A program made the position numbers and the translations under genes. The notes beneath the pieces are model-generated. The model did not search any database. It was not told the DNA's origin and saw only the letters and a program-made list of their open reading frames with translations. Below, piece by piece: positions 25,076 through 32,833 of a stretch of 64,000 bases of DNA; position 1 is the stretch's first letter; every line of letters begins with the position of its first letter. The stretch covers positions 1-64,000 of the forward strand of contig DATMFI010000001.1 of assembly GCA_035556215.1 (NCBI GenBank). The letters run 5' to 3'. This DNA is from Palsa-892 sp035556215. GTDB lineage: Bacteria; Pseudomonadota; Alphaproteobacteria; Rhizobiales; Xanthobacteraceae.

Positions 25076-25356
25076 CTACGGAGCAGAGGCCGTGCCATGC
25101 GCGCGAAACGGGTGAGCGGAACCTTCGCCCGGAACCCGGGCGGCGAAATTAGGGTTAAAGCCGGACTGTTCTGGACGGCGGGATTTGAGAGGCCTAGTTT
25201 ACCGAACAGATTTGGGTGGTTCTCGTGACCCAGGCCTGCGAGTGGAGGGCTCCTCTCGCGGGCCTATTTTTTGCGGAGGATGGGTTTTTCGCGAGCCTTG
25301 CACTTGTCCCGGCGAGGGGCTTATCTCGCATTTACCATTCCCCGGGTCTCGTATTC

Positions 25357-26118
25357 TTGGCGCGTTCTTCCGAGCCGATCTTCAACGTCCCTCCCGTTAT
25401 CATGTGGCTGTCGGCCGCGATGGCGCTGATTCATGGCGGCCGGGCGTTGCTCACGCAGGATCAGGATAATCTGGTGCTGGTGTGGTTCGCCTTTATTCCG
25501 GCGCGCTACGATCCGGCGATTGCCGCGATCATCGATTTTCCCGGCGGCATTGGCGCCGATATCTGGACGTTCTTCACCTACGCTTTTCTGCACGCTGAAA
25601 TCGTGCACATCCTCGCCAATCTCGTGTGGCTGCTTGCCTTCGGCAGCGCGGTGGCGTGGCGGTTCGGCGCGCTGCGGTTTCTCCTCTTCTTCGCGGTAAC
25701 GTCAGCGCTTTCGGCGGCGGCCTATCTCTTGTTCCATGCGGACGAGACCGTGCCGGTGATCGGCGCGTCCGGTGCGATCTCCGGCGCGATGGCGGCGGCA
25801 TGCCGCTTCGTCTTCGCCGACGGCGGCCCGCTATTCATGCGCGGCCGCGATCAGCGCGCCTACCAGCTGCCGGCGCTGCCGCTCAAGCAGGCGCTGAAGA
25901 ATCGCGGCGTGGTTATGTTTCTCGTCGCGTGGTTCCTGTTCAATCTCCTGTTCGGCCTCAGCGCCATCACGTCGGGCTTCACCGACGCGACGGTTGCATG
26001 GGAAGCGCATCTTGGCGGCTTCCTGGCGGGGCTTTTCCTGTTCCGGTTCTTCGATCCGGTGCCGCGCACACTGCCGAACGTGCCCCTTGCGCCGTCAAAC
26101 GAAGGCGAGGAAACTTGA
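25357..26118 (+). CDS. Rhomboid family intramembrane serine protease
   Basis: A polytopic membrane protease with six or more transmembrane helices that cuts substrates within the membrane. Counting from the TTG at 25357, the catalytic Ser139 is in GASGAISG and His218 in AWEAHLGG; the TYAFLHAEIVHILANLVWL helix carries the usual His/Asn residues. The start is uncertain: the frame is open from a GTG at 25216, and related proteins begin shortly before an EPIFNVPP motif, which favours 25357. A cytosolic insert (FMRGRDQRAYQLPALPLKQ) separates two helices. Substrates are unknown. Confidence 0.88.
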   Translation: MARSSEPIFNVPPVIMWLSAAMALIHGGRALLTQDQDNLVLVWFAFIPARYDPAIAAIIDFPGGIGADIWTFFTYAFLHAEIVHILANLVWLLAFGSAVAWRFGALRFLLFFAVTSALSAAAYLLFHADETVPVIGASGAISGAMAAACRFVFADGGPLFMRGRDQRAYQLPALPLKQALKNRGVVMFLVAWFLFNLLFGLSAITSGFTDATVAWEAHLGGFLAGLFLFRFFDPVPRTLPNVPLAPSNEGEET

Positions 26119-26154
26119 TTCGGGGAGCGGGGTTTACGAGGGAAGGAGAACCTC

Positions 26155-26583
26155 ATGACCGTGCGTGCCATCCTCGATCTCAAGGGCCGGGACGTTGTGA
26201 CCATTACGTCCGATCACACGCTCGCGCAGGCGGCTGAGCATCTCTCCACTTACAAGATCGGTGCGCTGGTGGTGCTTGCCGGAGAGCGCATCTGCGGCAT
26301 CCTGTCGGAGCGCGATATCGTCAAGGCTGTCGCGCGCAACGGTGCGGGCGCATTGGAAAGTCCGGTCTCCAGCACCATGACGAGCGCCGTTACGACCTGC
26401 CAGCCTTACGACACCATCGCCGAAGTGATGAACCGGATGACGGCGGGCCGTTTCCGGCATCTGCCGGTGATCGACAACGGCAGGCTCGCCGGCATCGTCT
26501 CGATCGGCGACGTCGTGAAGCACCGCCTCGCCGAGATCGAGCGCGAAAGCTCGGCGCTGCGCGAATATATCCGCACCGCTTGA
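26155..26583 (+). CDS. CBS domain pair protein
   Basis: A 142-residue protein made of two CBS domains (residues 8-62 and 75-130), for example HTLAQAAEHLSTYKIGALVV and YDTIAEVMNRMTAGRFRHLP with ISERDIVKA-type ends (LSERDIVKAVARNG). Stand-alone CBS pairs bind adenosine nucleotides or NADH and regulate other proteins. The start has GAAGGAG 8 bases upstream. It is 36 bases downstream of the rhomboid gene and may share its transcript. No partner enzyme is evident. Confidence 0.92.
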   Translation: MTVRAILDLKGRDVVTITSDHTLAQAAEHLSTYKIGALVVLAGERICGILSERDIVKAVARNGAGALESPVSSTMTSAVTTCQPYDTIAEVMNRMTAGRFRHLPVIDNGRLAGIVSIGDVVKHRLAEIERESSALREYIRTA

Positions 26584-26598
26584 ACAGCGGGCGCGGCT

Positions 26599-27618
26599 TC
26601 AGGTGAGCGCGGCCGTCGCTTCGTGAATTTCCTCGAGCCCGCGCTCGACAGCTTCCTCGCCGAGCTTGATCGCCTGCGCGGCGTTGCCGAAATCGAACAG
26701 GCCGATATTGCCAAGCTTGGGCGACAGGAGAACGTCGGGCGGATCGCCCGCGAGCCGCGAGCGCGAGATGCGATCCTGCGTGATGTTGAAGGCATCGACC
26801 ATCACGGCCGAAATGCCGCTCGGCCCGTCATGGGCGCGGTCGCCGAAGAACTGGCGGCGGATCAGGCGATCGATGCGGAACATCGAGCCGATGCGCGTCT
26901 CCCGGGTGAGTTCGACGGTGACGGCGTCGGGATCGGGATCGGGTTCTTCCTCAAGGCCGTGGTTCTGAATCACCGTGCCGCGGCCGAACATGTCGGCGTT
27001 CAGGTTGACGGCAATGACGAGGCGAGCGCCGAGCGCGCGCGCCGCCGTCACCGGCACCGGATTGACGAGCGCGCCGTCCATCAGCCATCGGCCCGCGACC
27101 TTCACCGGATTGAAAATGCCGGGAAGGGCATAGCTCGCGCGCATCGCATCGGAGAGCGAGCCTTGCGTGAGCCAGATCTCGTGACCGGTGCCAAGCTCGG
27201 TTGCGATCGCCGCGAAGCGCACCGGCAGGTCTTCGATTTTCATATCGCCGAGATTCTTGACGAGGAGATCCGCAAGCCGCCCGCCGGCGATCAGGCCGGC
27301 GCCGCCGAAACGAAAATCCATCAGGCCAAGAATGCGCCGCTTGTTGATCGCGCGCACCCATTCCTCGAGTTCGGGTAATTTGCCGGCCGCCCATACGCCG
27401 CCGACCAATGCGCCGATGGAAGTCCCCGCGATGACGTCGGGCATCAGGCCGTTCGCGGTGAGCGCCTTGATGACGCCGATATGCGCCCAGCCGCGCGCCG
27501 CGCCGCCCGAAAGCGCAAGCCCGATTTTGGGTACGCCCGACTTCGACTCATGCCGCTCTAGCGTCGGTTGATTGGACACGGGCTCGACCGCGGATTGTTT
27601 CGAAAATACCTGAAACAC
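26599..27618 (-). CDS. Patatin-like phospholipase (RssA type)
   Basis: A 339-residue serine hydrolase with the patatin catalytic dyad. The oxyanion loop is GGAARG (residues 38-43), the nucleophile Ser67 in GTSIG, and the catalytic Asp181 in the MDGALVNP segment. The start is GTG at 27616-27618 with AGGA upstream; no ATG precedes the patatin core. There is no signal peptide. Bacterial relatives (RssA, YchK) act on lysophospholipids; the substrate here is unknown. It converges with the CBS gene, 15 bases apart. Confidence 0.9.
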   Translation of the reverse strand: MFQVFSKQSAVEPVSNQPTLERHESKSGVPKIGLALSGGAARGWAHIGVIKALTANGLMPDVIAGTSIGALVGGVWAAGKLPELEEWVRAINKRRILGLMDFRFGGAGLIAGGRLADLLVKNLGDMKIEDLPVRFAAIATELGTGHEIWLTQGSLSDAMRASYALPGIFNPVKVAGRWLMDGALVNPVPVTAARALGARLVIAVNLNADMFGRGTVIQNHGLEEEPDPDPDAVTVELTRETRIGSMFRIDRLIRRQFFGDRAHDGPSGISAVMVDAFNITQDRISRSRLAGDPPDVLLSPKLGNIGLFDFGNAAQAIKLGEEAVERGLEEIHEATAALT

Positions 27619-27715
27619 GTCCTATCGTCCCTTGATCCGGTCCCGGTGTCGAGGCTTCAAGCAAATCATGCTTGCGCAGGCTTAATGCCCAACCGTGACA
27701 AAACCGCGTCAGCGG

Positions 27716-28135
27716 CTAGGCCTCGGCCGAAACAAGCTTAACGGGCGTATCTGCGGAAGGTTGCAGGGGGATGCGGCGATAGAAGCAGGAGCGCGCGCCG
27801 GTGTGGCAGGCGACGCCGTCGCCCGCGATGCGCACCTTCATCCAGAGGGCGTCCTGATCGCAGTCCACGAACAGTGCTTCGAGCTTGAGGGTATTGCCGC
27901 TGGTTTCGCCCTTGCGCCAAAGCTCCTTGCGCGAGCGCGACCAGAACCAGGCATCGCCGCTCTCGATGGTGCGCTTGAGCGCTTCCTCATTCATGTGCGC
28001 GAACATCAGGACCGAGCCGTCGCTGGCGTCGGTGACGACGCAGGAGATCAGGCCATGCTCGTCGAATTTCGGCATGAAGAGATTGCCGGTTTCGATGTCG
28101 CGGCTCGTGCCGCGAGCTGCAAATCGCGAGGTCAT
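27716..28135 (-). CDS. hisI: Phosphoribosyl-AMP cyclohydrolase
   Basis: A 139-residue zinc- and magnesium-dependent enzyme of histidine synthesis that opens the purine ring of PR-AMP. The Mg-binding DCDQD motif is at residues 91-95, and zinc ligands are Cys110 (GVACHTGARSC) and Cys117 with Cys92. The start at ATG 28133-28135 has GGAGG 9 bases upstream; the longer frame with TTG is less likely. The HisE domain is not fused. No other his gene is adjacent. It follows folE, with that gene's terminator in between. Confidence 0.95.
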   Translation of the reverse strand: MTSRFAARGTSRDIETGNLFMPKFDEHGLISCVVTDASDGSVLMFAHMNEEALKRTIESGDAWFWSRSRKELWRKGETSGNTLKLEALFVDCDQDALWMKVRIAGDGVACHTGARSCFYRRIPLQPSADTPVKLVSAEA

Positions 28136-28150
28136 CCTGCGTTCCTCCAA

Positions 28151-28180
28151 AAGACAACTCCCCGCCCAAGGGACGGGGAG
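28151..28180 (-). terminator. Terminator of folE
   Basis: CTCCCCG (28158-28164) pairs with CGGGGAG (28174-28180), with an inner CCC/GGG pair. In the minus-strand direction the stem is followed by TTGTCTTTT. Confidence 0.8.
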
Positions 28181-28222
28181 CGATTCATAGCGGCGCTTCG
28201 GAAGTTGCGAAAGCGCGCGTAA

Positions 28223-28870
28223 TCAGTCGTGACGGTTGTCGCGCACGAGCCGGAAGAAGCGAACCTGCTCCTCGGGGTCGTTGCGGAAGACGCCGCTGAA
28301 CTGCGTGGTGACCGTCGAGACGCCCTGTTTCTGGACGCCGCGCATCGCCATGCACATGTGCTCGGCCTCGATCATGACGGCAACGCCGCGCGGCTTCAGG
28401 TTCTCGTCGATCGCGGTGAGGATCTGCGAGGTAAGGTGCTCTTGCGTCTGCAGGCGGCGGCCATACATGTCGATGACGCGCGCGATCTTCGACAGGCCGA
28501 CGACGCGATCGATCGGCATATACGCGACATGCGCGTGGCCGATCATCGGGAACATGTGATGCTCGCAGAACGAATAGAACGGGATCTTGCGGACGACGAC
28601 GATGTCGTCGAAGTTGCCGATCTCGCCGAAGGTGCGGTCGAGCACGTCTTCGGGGTTCTCGCGATAGCCGCCGAACACTTCTTCGAACGCCTTGACGACA
28701 CGGCGCGGCGTATCAATCAGGCCTTCGCGGTTCGGGTTATCGCCGATCCAGGCAAGCAGAGTCTTGGCTGCGGCTTCCGCAGCTTCGCGGGTCGGACGCT
28801 CAACCGGTTCAATTTTGGGAGTTTCGACCTTGGTTTCAGTACGCGGAAAATTCTTTACAACGGCGTCCAT
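28223..28870 (-). CDS. folE: GTP cyclohydrolase I (type IA)
   Basis: A 215-residue enzyme that converts GTP to dihydroneopterin triphosphate, the first step of tetrahydrofolate synthesis. The zinc site is visible in YSFCEHHMFPMIGHAHVAYM, with a further Cys near the C-terminal end (EHMCMAMRGVQKQG). The first ~35 residues form an extra N-terminal extension rich in Lys/Pro/Glu. It fits the type IA family in full. The start is at the ATG ending at 28870, with AGAG just upstream. 185 bases separate it from the divergent Fe-S scaffold gene. Confidence 0.95.
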   Translation of the reverse strand: MDAVVKNFPRTETKVETPKIEPVERPTREAAEAAAKTLLAWIGDNPNREGLIDTPRRVVKAFEEVFGGYRENPEDVLDRTFGEIGNFDDIVVVRKIPFYSFCEHHMFPMIGHAHVAYMPIDRVVGLSKIARVIDMYGRRLQTQEHLTSQILTAIDENLKPRGVAVMIEAEHMCMAMRGVQKQGVSTVTTQFSGVFRNDPEEQVRFFRLVRDNRHD

Positions 28871-29055
28871 TTCATAACTCTCCCGTTCGACCGGCCGCTT
28901 CTTAGGGCTGCCGGAGTGTCACCGGTGTTGAACAATGCGGCTAAAACGTCGGGCGCCTCCCGGAGCAGCGCCTTCCTAATCAACCAGCCAGATACTATAT
29001 TTGTTCCTAATTGTGTCTTGCAATTGACCGGACGGGTCTAAGAAAAAAATATCTG

Positions 29056-29508
29056 ATGCTCGACGAAGTCTACAATAAGCGGATTTTGGAGTTGGCCAGC
29101 AATATCCCGAATATTGGCCGCCTGCCGCACCCCGATGCCACCGCCACCGCCCATTCCAAGTTGTGCGGGTCGACGGTTACGATCGATTTGACCATGAAAG
29201 GGGGCAAAGTCGCTGATTTTGCCCATGAAGTGCGGGCCTGCGCCCTCGGCCAGGCGTCGTCCTCGATCATGGCCCGGCATGTCGTCGGCTCGACCCCCGA
29301 GGAGCTACGGGAGGTCCGGGAGACCATGCGGAAGATGCTGAAGGAGGGGGGCGAGCCTCCGGCCGGCAAGTGGGCTGACCTCGCGGTTTTGCAACCGGTA
29401 TCTAATTACCCTGCCCGCCATGCCTCCACCATGCTGACTTTCGACGCGGTGGTCGATGCGATCTCGCAGATCGAAGCAGGGGCGAAGGCCCCCCAGGCGG
29501 CGGAGTGA
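29056..29508 (+). CDS. IscU-like iron-sulfur cluster scaffold protein
   Basis: A 150-residue protein of the IscU/SufU/NifU-N scaffold family. Two of the three cluster cysteines are present, Cys37 (KLCGST) and Cys62 (RACALGQAS). The third position, where IscU has His-Cys, reads RHAS (121-124), so the last Cys is Ala. I recall the same substitution in other rhizobial proteins of this group. It may act in Fe-S trafficking but not as a canonical assembly scaffold. The start is ATG 29056. It overlaps the yidD start by four bases. Confidence 0.85.
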   Translation: MLDEVYNKRILELASNIPNIGRLPHPDATATAHSKLCGSTVTIDLTMKGGKVADFAHEVRACALGQASSSIMARHVVGSTPEELREVRETMRKMLKEGGEPPAGKWADLAVLQPVSNYPARHASTMLTFDAVVDAISQIEAGAKAPQAAE

Positions 29509-29855
29509 AAGCGGCGGGCGCGGACGGCGACGAGGCGCGCGGCTTCCTTCTCAACCTTCCGCGCCTGTTCGGACGCGGGCTCATCAAAATTTATCGCTAC
29601 ACGCTTTCGCCGCTGATCGGTTTTCGCTGCCGGCATCTGCCGACATGCTCCGAGTATGGCGACGAGGCGATTGCGCGCTTCGGTTTGTGGGCCGGCGGAT
29701 GGATGACGCTCGCGCGCATCATGCGCTGTCATCCGCTCGGCACGCACGGTCTCGATTTCGTGCCGAAGGAGATGCCGCGCAATGCGCGCTGGTATCTGCC
29801 GTGGCGATACGGGTTATGGAAACGCACCAACGAAGACGCGCAGACGAAGACATGA
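29505..29855 (+). CDS. yidD: Membrane protein insertion efficiency factor YidD
   Basis: A 116-residue protein that helps YidC insert proteins into the inner membrane. The family core is clear: LIKIYRYTLSPLIGFRCRHL then PTCSEYGDEAIARFG and IMRCHPLGTHGLDFVP. The start is GTG at 29505, overlapping the stop codon of the Fe-S scaffold gene (GTGA), which suggests translational coupling. It is normally next to rnpA and yidC; here that context is absent, as is common in alphaproteobacteria. Confidence 0.93.
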   Translation: MKAAGADGDEARGFLLNLPRLFGRGLIKIYRYTLSPLIGFRCRHLPTCSEYGDEAIARFGLWAGGWMTLARIMRCHPLGTHGLDFVPKEMPRNARWYLPWRYGLWKRTNEDAQTKT

Positions 29856-29860
29856 ACGGA

Positions 29861-29899
29861 CGCGCCGGGGGCTGATACCAGTACACCACCCCCGGCGCG
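29861..29899. terminator. Strong hairpin between convergent yidD and SEL1 genes
   Basis: CGCGCCGGGGG (29861-29871) pairs perfectly with CCCCCGGCGCG (29889-29899), 11 pairs and a 17-base loop. There is no clear T tract on either side, so it may act bidirectionally with Rho or simply protect 3' ends. Confidence 0.55.
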
Positions 29900-29909
29900 C
29901 CGAGCGCTT

Positions 29910-31247
29910 TCAACGACTCTGACTTGCCAGCGACTCGAGCCGTTTGGGCGCTTCTTTGGACCCGTACTCACTGGCCTTTTGGTACCAGTACCGGGCCTTC
30001 TGCACGTCCGCCTCCACCCCGCGGACACCTAATTCGTTCATCACCGCCGGATCGTAAGTGGCGGCCATCGCCATCGCGGCGTTCTGGTCGCCGCTTTCGG
30101 CGGCGCGTTGCAGCAGGAGACGCGCGCTTGCGATGTCGCCGCTCTCCAGCATCGCCTGGCCGCGCGTGATCATCGTCGTGATCTCGTCCTGCTCCAGATG
30201 ACGCTGCGGCTTCTGCGTCTGGGACCATTGCAGGCGAAGCGTCTGACGATCGGCGATCTTGTTGTCGGAAGTGCGGAGCGAAACCGTGTATTGCATCGTG
30301 CCCGAGAAATCGGCGGGCGGACGCAGCTTCGTCTCGGCCAGTTCGTGCGCGGGCACCAGCCACTCATTGTTCCCCCATGGCTGACCGCGAGAGAGTTTCG
30401 TTCCGGGCACAAGGCCGGTGACGGTTGCCATCACGCCTTCAACCGGGCCGGTCATTCTCACCCCGAGCGCGATCTCGTCATTGTTGCCGGCGTCGGCGCC
30501 TTCGACGACGAGTTTCGGCGTGGGCTTGGCGGCTTGCGTTTTGATCAGCGGCACGCTTGCGGCCGATGGCGCCGGCTCGGAGCGGATCAGCGCTGCAAGG
30601 CGCCGCCAGGGTTCGGCGGCCGCCGACTTCCAGCTATCGGGCATCGGTGTCTTGCCGAGCATCAGCAGAATGAAGAACACCGCAATCGCCGCAACGAGGA
30701 TAAGGCGCAGCGTAAGACCGGTCATGCGTCCGCCTGCGACCTTGCCCTTCGGCCGCAGCGGCGGCGCGGGCATGAATTCGGGCGAGAGCGAGCGTCGCGG
30801 ATGGGCATGCGCGCGGGTGATCTCGCGTTCGAGTTCGTCCAGCTCATAGGGCGAAAGGCCGGGCGCTTCGGCGGCAACGGCCTGATCGTCGAGTACCGGC
30901 ACGACCGTATCGAGCGGCGGGCGAGGGCGCGCAGGTTTTGCTTCCGGCGCCGGTTCGCCGCGCGGGCGCTGGAGGAATTCCGGGATCGAACGCTCACCGG
31001 ATTGCCGATCGTGCTGGCGATCGCTTTGCAGCCGTTCGCCATGCAGCCGTTCGCCATGCGGGCGCTCGCCGTGCGGGCGCTCGCTATGCGGCCGGGTGAA
31101 ACGCGGCGGCACGTAGCCCGCATCGGGTCCGTTGGGATAGCCGGTGTTCGGGCCGGAGTCCGGGACGAAATCTTGCGGCCTGAAATCTTGCGGCGTTACG
31201 TTCGACGGCTGTTCAGGGTATTGCGACGGATTGGTCTGGGTACTCAT
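29910..31247 (-). CDS. Membrane-anchored SEL1-repeat protein
   Basis: A 445-residue protein in three parts. Residues 1-175 are cytosolic and disordered, rich in Pro/Arg/Gln, with a five-fold pentapeptide repeat (RPHGE-like, residues 52-76). One transmembrane helix spans residues 178-198 (LRLILVAAIAVFFILLMLG). The periplasmic part ends with SEL1/TPR-like repeats (MLESGDIASARLLLQRAAES and VQKARYWYQKASEYGSKEAP, about 375-440). It is probably a scaffold for periplasmic or envelope proteins. I cannot assign a process. Start at ATG 31245-31247. Confidence 0.8.
   Translation of the reverse strand: MSTQTNPSQYPEQPSNVTPQDFRPQDFVPDSGPNTGYPNGPDAGYVPPRFTRPHSERPHGERPHGERLHGERLQSDRQHDRQSGERSIPEFLQRPRGEPAPEAKPARPRPPLDTVVPVLDDQAVAAEAPGLSPYELDELEREITRAHAHPRRSLSPEFMPAPPLRPKGKVAGGRMTGLTLRLILVAAIAVFFILLMLGKTPMPDSWKSAAAEPWRRLAALIRSEPAPSAASVPLIKTQAAKPTPKLVVEGADAGNNDEIALGVRMTGPVEGVMATVTGLVPGTKLSRGQPWGNNEWLVPAHELAETKLRPPADFSGTMQYTVSLRTSDNKIADRQTLRLQWSQTQKPQRHLEQDEITTMITRGQAMLESGDIASARLLLQRAAESGDQNAAMAMAATYDPAVMNELGVRGVEADVQKARYWYQKASEYGSKEAPKRLESLASQSR
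31022..31096 (-). repeat. 15-bp tandem repeat, five copies, inside the SEL1 gene
   Basis: Five head-to-tail 15-base units at 31022, 31037, 31052, 31067 and 31082, for example CGCCATGCAGCCGTT and CGCCGTGCGGGCGCT. They keep frame and encode the RPHGE-like pentapeptide repeat of the SEL1 protein. Confidence 0.9.
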
Positions 31248-31291
31248 CTACGCTCTCCCACGATTCCCGTGACGCAAATCGAGTTCGACGA

Positions 31292-32503
31292 TCACCGGCG
31301 TTCCCGTGCCTGTTTCCATTTGATGAATTCCTGAAACAGGCGCTCGCGCTCTTCGAAACTGCCGGCTTCCGCGAGCGGCCCGGCATTCGGATCGCGCGAG
31401 GTGACGAATTCATTAAACTGCTTGCGCTCGATGCTCTGCGCTCCGGCAACGCGCGCCGGATGTTTCTGCAGCCATTCGTCGGCATAGGCGAAGCGCGTCC
31501 AGCCGGGGAGCTTCGCGGCAAGGTTGGTCTCCTTCCACTTGCCGTGCCGCGGCGGTTTTTGGAATTCGGCGAGCTTCGGAAAGAAGTGGTCGATGAAGCT
31601 GACGATGCGGTTATAACGATCGGTGCCTTTCGGCCAGTTGTAGGCGATCAGCACTGCGCCGACAGCGACGGTGTCGACCTGTTCGCCTTCCTTAATGAGC
31701 CCCGGATAGTCGGCGTGCGTCAGCACGGCGGGCAAATATTCCTGCTGGAGCGGTTTGGAGTAGGCGACCGGCAGCAATTTGAAACCGTCGGACGATTTCA
31801 GCTTGCTGGTCGAGCCGGTGGGCTTGCCGGCGATCAGAATGGTGGCGTCGATCTCGCCTTTCTTGAGGGCGACGGCAGCGTCGCCCTGGCCCATGTTCAC
31901 TTCCTTGGCACGGACGCCGAGCTTTTCGAGGATGTCGCGTGTCGAGGCCTGGGTGCCGGAGCCGACGTCGCTGAAGTTGACGATCTTGCCGTTCAGATCC
32001 TCGAGCTTCTCGATGCCGGAGTCGCTCCGCACGATGAAGTGCATCTCTTCGTTATAGAGCTTGGCGATATAGACGATCTTGTCGTCGATGTTGCCGATCT
32101 CGCCGGAGCGGCGGGCGCGGTTCAGGATCACCGATTGGGTGATGCCAAGATCGATGCCCTTCAGGAAGCGGACGTCGCGCAAATTCTGGCCGCCGCCTTT
32201 GCCGATCACCGGCAGGACACGGAAGTTGTCGCCGTCGTCGAGCACGGCCGAAAGATCGTAGGCCAGCGACAGATACGTGGCGTTCGGATTCCCCGACATG
32301 ATCGAGATGGTATTTTGATTGATCTGCTCGCCGAGCCGCTGGATGGCGGAAGGATCATTTCTCGCGGTCTTGATCGGCCGCGAATCCTGGGCGTTGGCGA
32401 AAAAGGAAGGAAAACCGGAAACCGCAACCGCGGCGACTAGAACTCGGATACTCGTGCGTGCGCATGAGCGCAGGCGCAGAGGCTCCCACAAGCCTCGTAC
32501 CAT
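31292..32503 (-). CDS. TAXI-family TRAP transporter solute-binding protein
   Basis: A 403-residue periplasmic protein with a signal sequence at its N-terminus (RVLVAAVAVSGFPSFFANAQ, about residues 20-39). The TAXI family pattern appears as ISIMSGNPNATYLSLAYDLS, then a NFRVLPVIGKGGGQNLRDV segment and a DLGITQSVILNRA block. TAXI proteins feed solutes to DctM/DctQ-type fused permeases; no TRAP permease gene is nearby, so this is an orphan binding protein. The start was set at ATG 32501-32503, 5 bases after GGGAGAG; a GTG two codons earlier is too close to that site. The ligand is unknown. Confidence 0.88.
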   Translation of the reverse strand: MVRGLWEPLRLRSCARTSIRVLVAAVAVSGFPSFFANAQDSRPIKTARNDPSAIQRLGEQINQNTISIMSGNPNATYLSLAYDLSAVLDDGDNFRVLPVIGKGGGQNLRDVRFLKGIDLGITQSVILNRARRSGEIGNIDDKIVYIAKLYNEEMHFIVRSDSGIEKLEDLNGKIVNFSDVGSGTQASTRDILEKLGVRAKEVNMGQGDAAVALKKGEIDATILIAGKPTGSTSKLKSSDGFKLLPVAYSKPLQQEYLPAVLTHADYPGLIKEGEQVDTVAVGAVLIAYNWPKGTDRYNRIVSFIDHFFPKLAEFQKPPRHGKWKETNLAAKLPGWTRFAYADEWLQKHPARVAGAQSIERKQFNEFVTSRDPNAGPLAEAGSFEERERLFQEFIKWKQARERR

Positions 32504-32833
32504 AGACACTCTCCCATCTGGGCGGTTTGTTACGCTACAAAACCGCTTCCCGCTTCTGTGCCGGCTCCGTCTTTTTGATGGGGGACGGGTCTGGTTCTCT
32601 TGTTGGCGTGATATTTATTTCGGATTGTGTCATCCGTTCGGATCGATTGTGTCGCCATTGGGGAATTGCAAACGAGCGCGAATTTTTGTAATTCCGCTCC
32701 CGCGCTGCGAGGTGCACAACATCTTGCGCGTGATTCAAATTCGCGAAATCCGAAATGGCGGATTCGCGCGGTTTCAAAAAAATTCTACCGCTTACCTGCA
32801 TTCGTTGGCAGAGAGTGAGCAGAGAGGAAAAAG
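32504..32833. other. Intergenic region between TAXI gene and thrS
   Basis: 330 bases between divergent genes. I see no convincing small gene. It must hold both promoters and the thrS leader, with the thrS ribosome site GAGAGGAAAA at 32822-32831. No recognisable riboswitch or T-box was found. Confidence 0.5.

Noticed and set aside
25125..25155. Possible EcfG promoter before the rhomboid gene
   Set aside because: Only GGAAC-N17-GGTT, with one mismatch and a different spacer; too weak to call.
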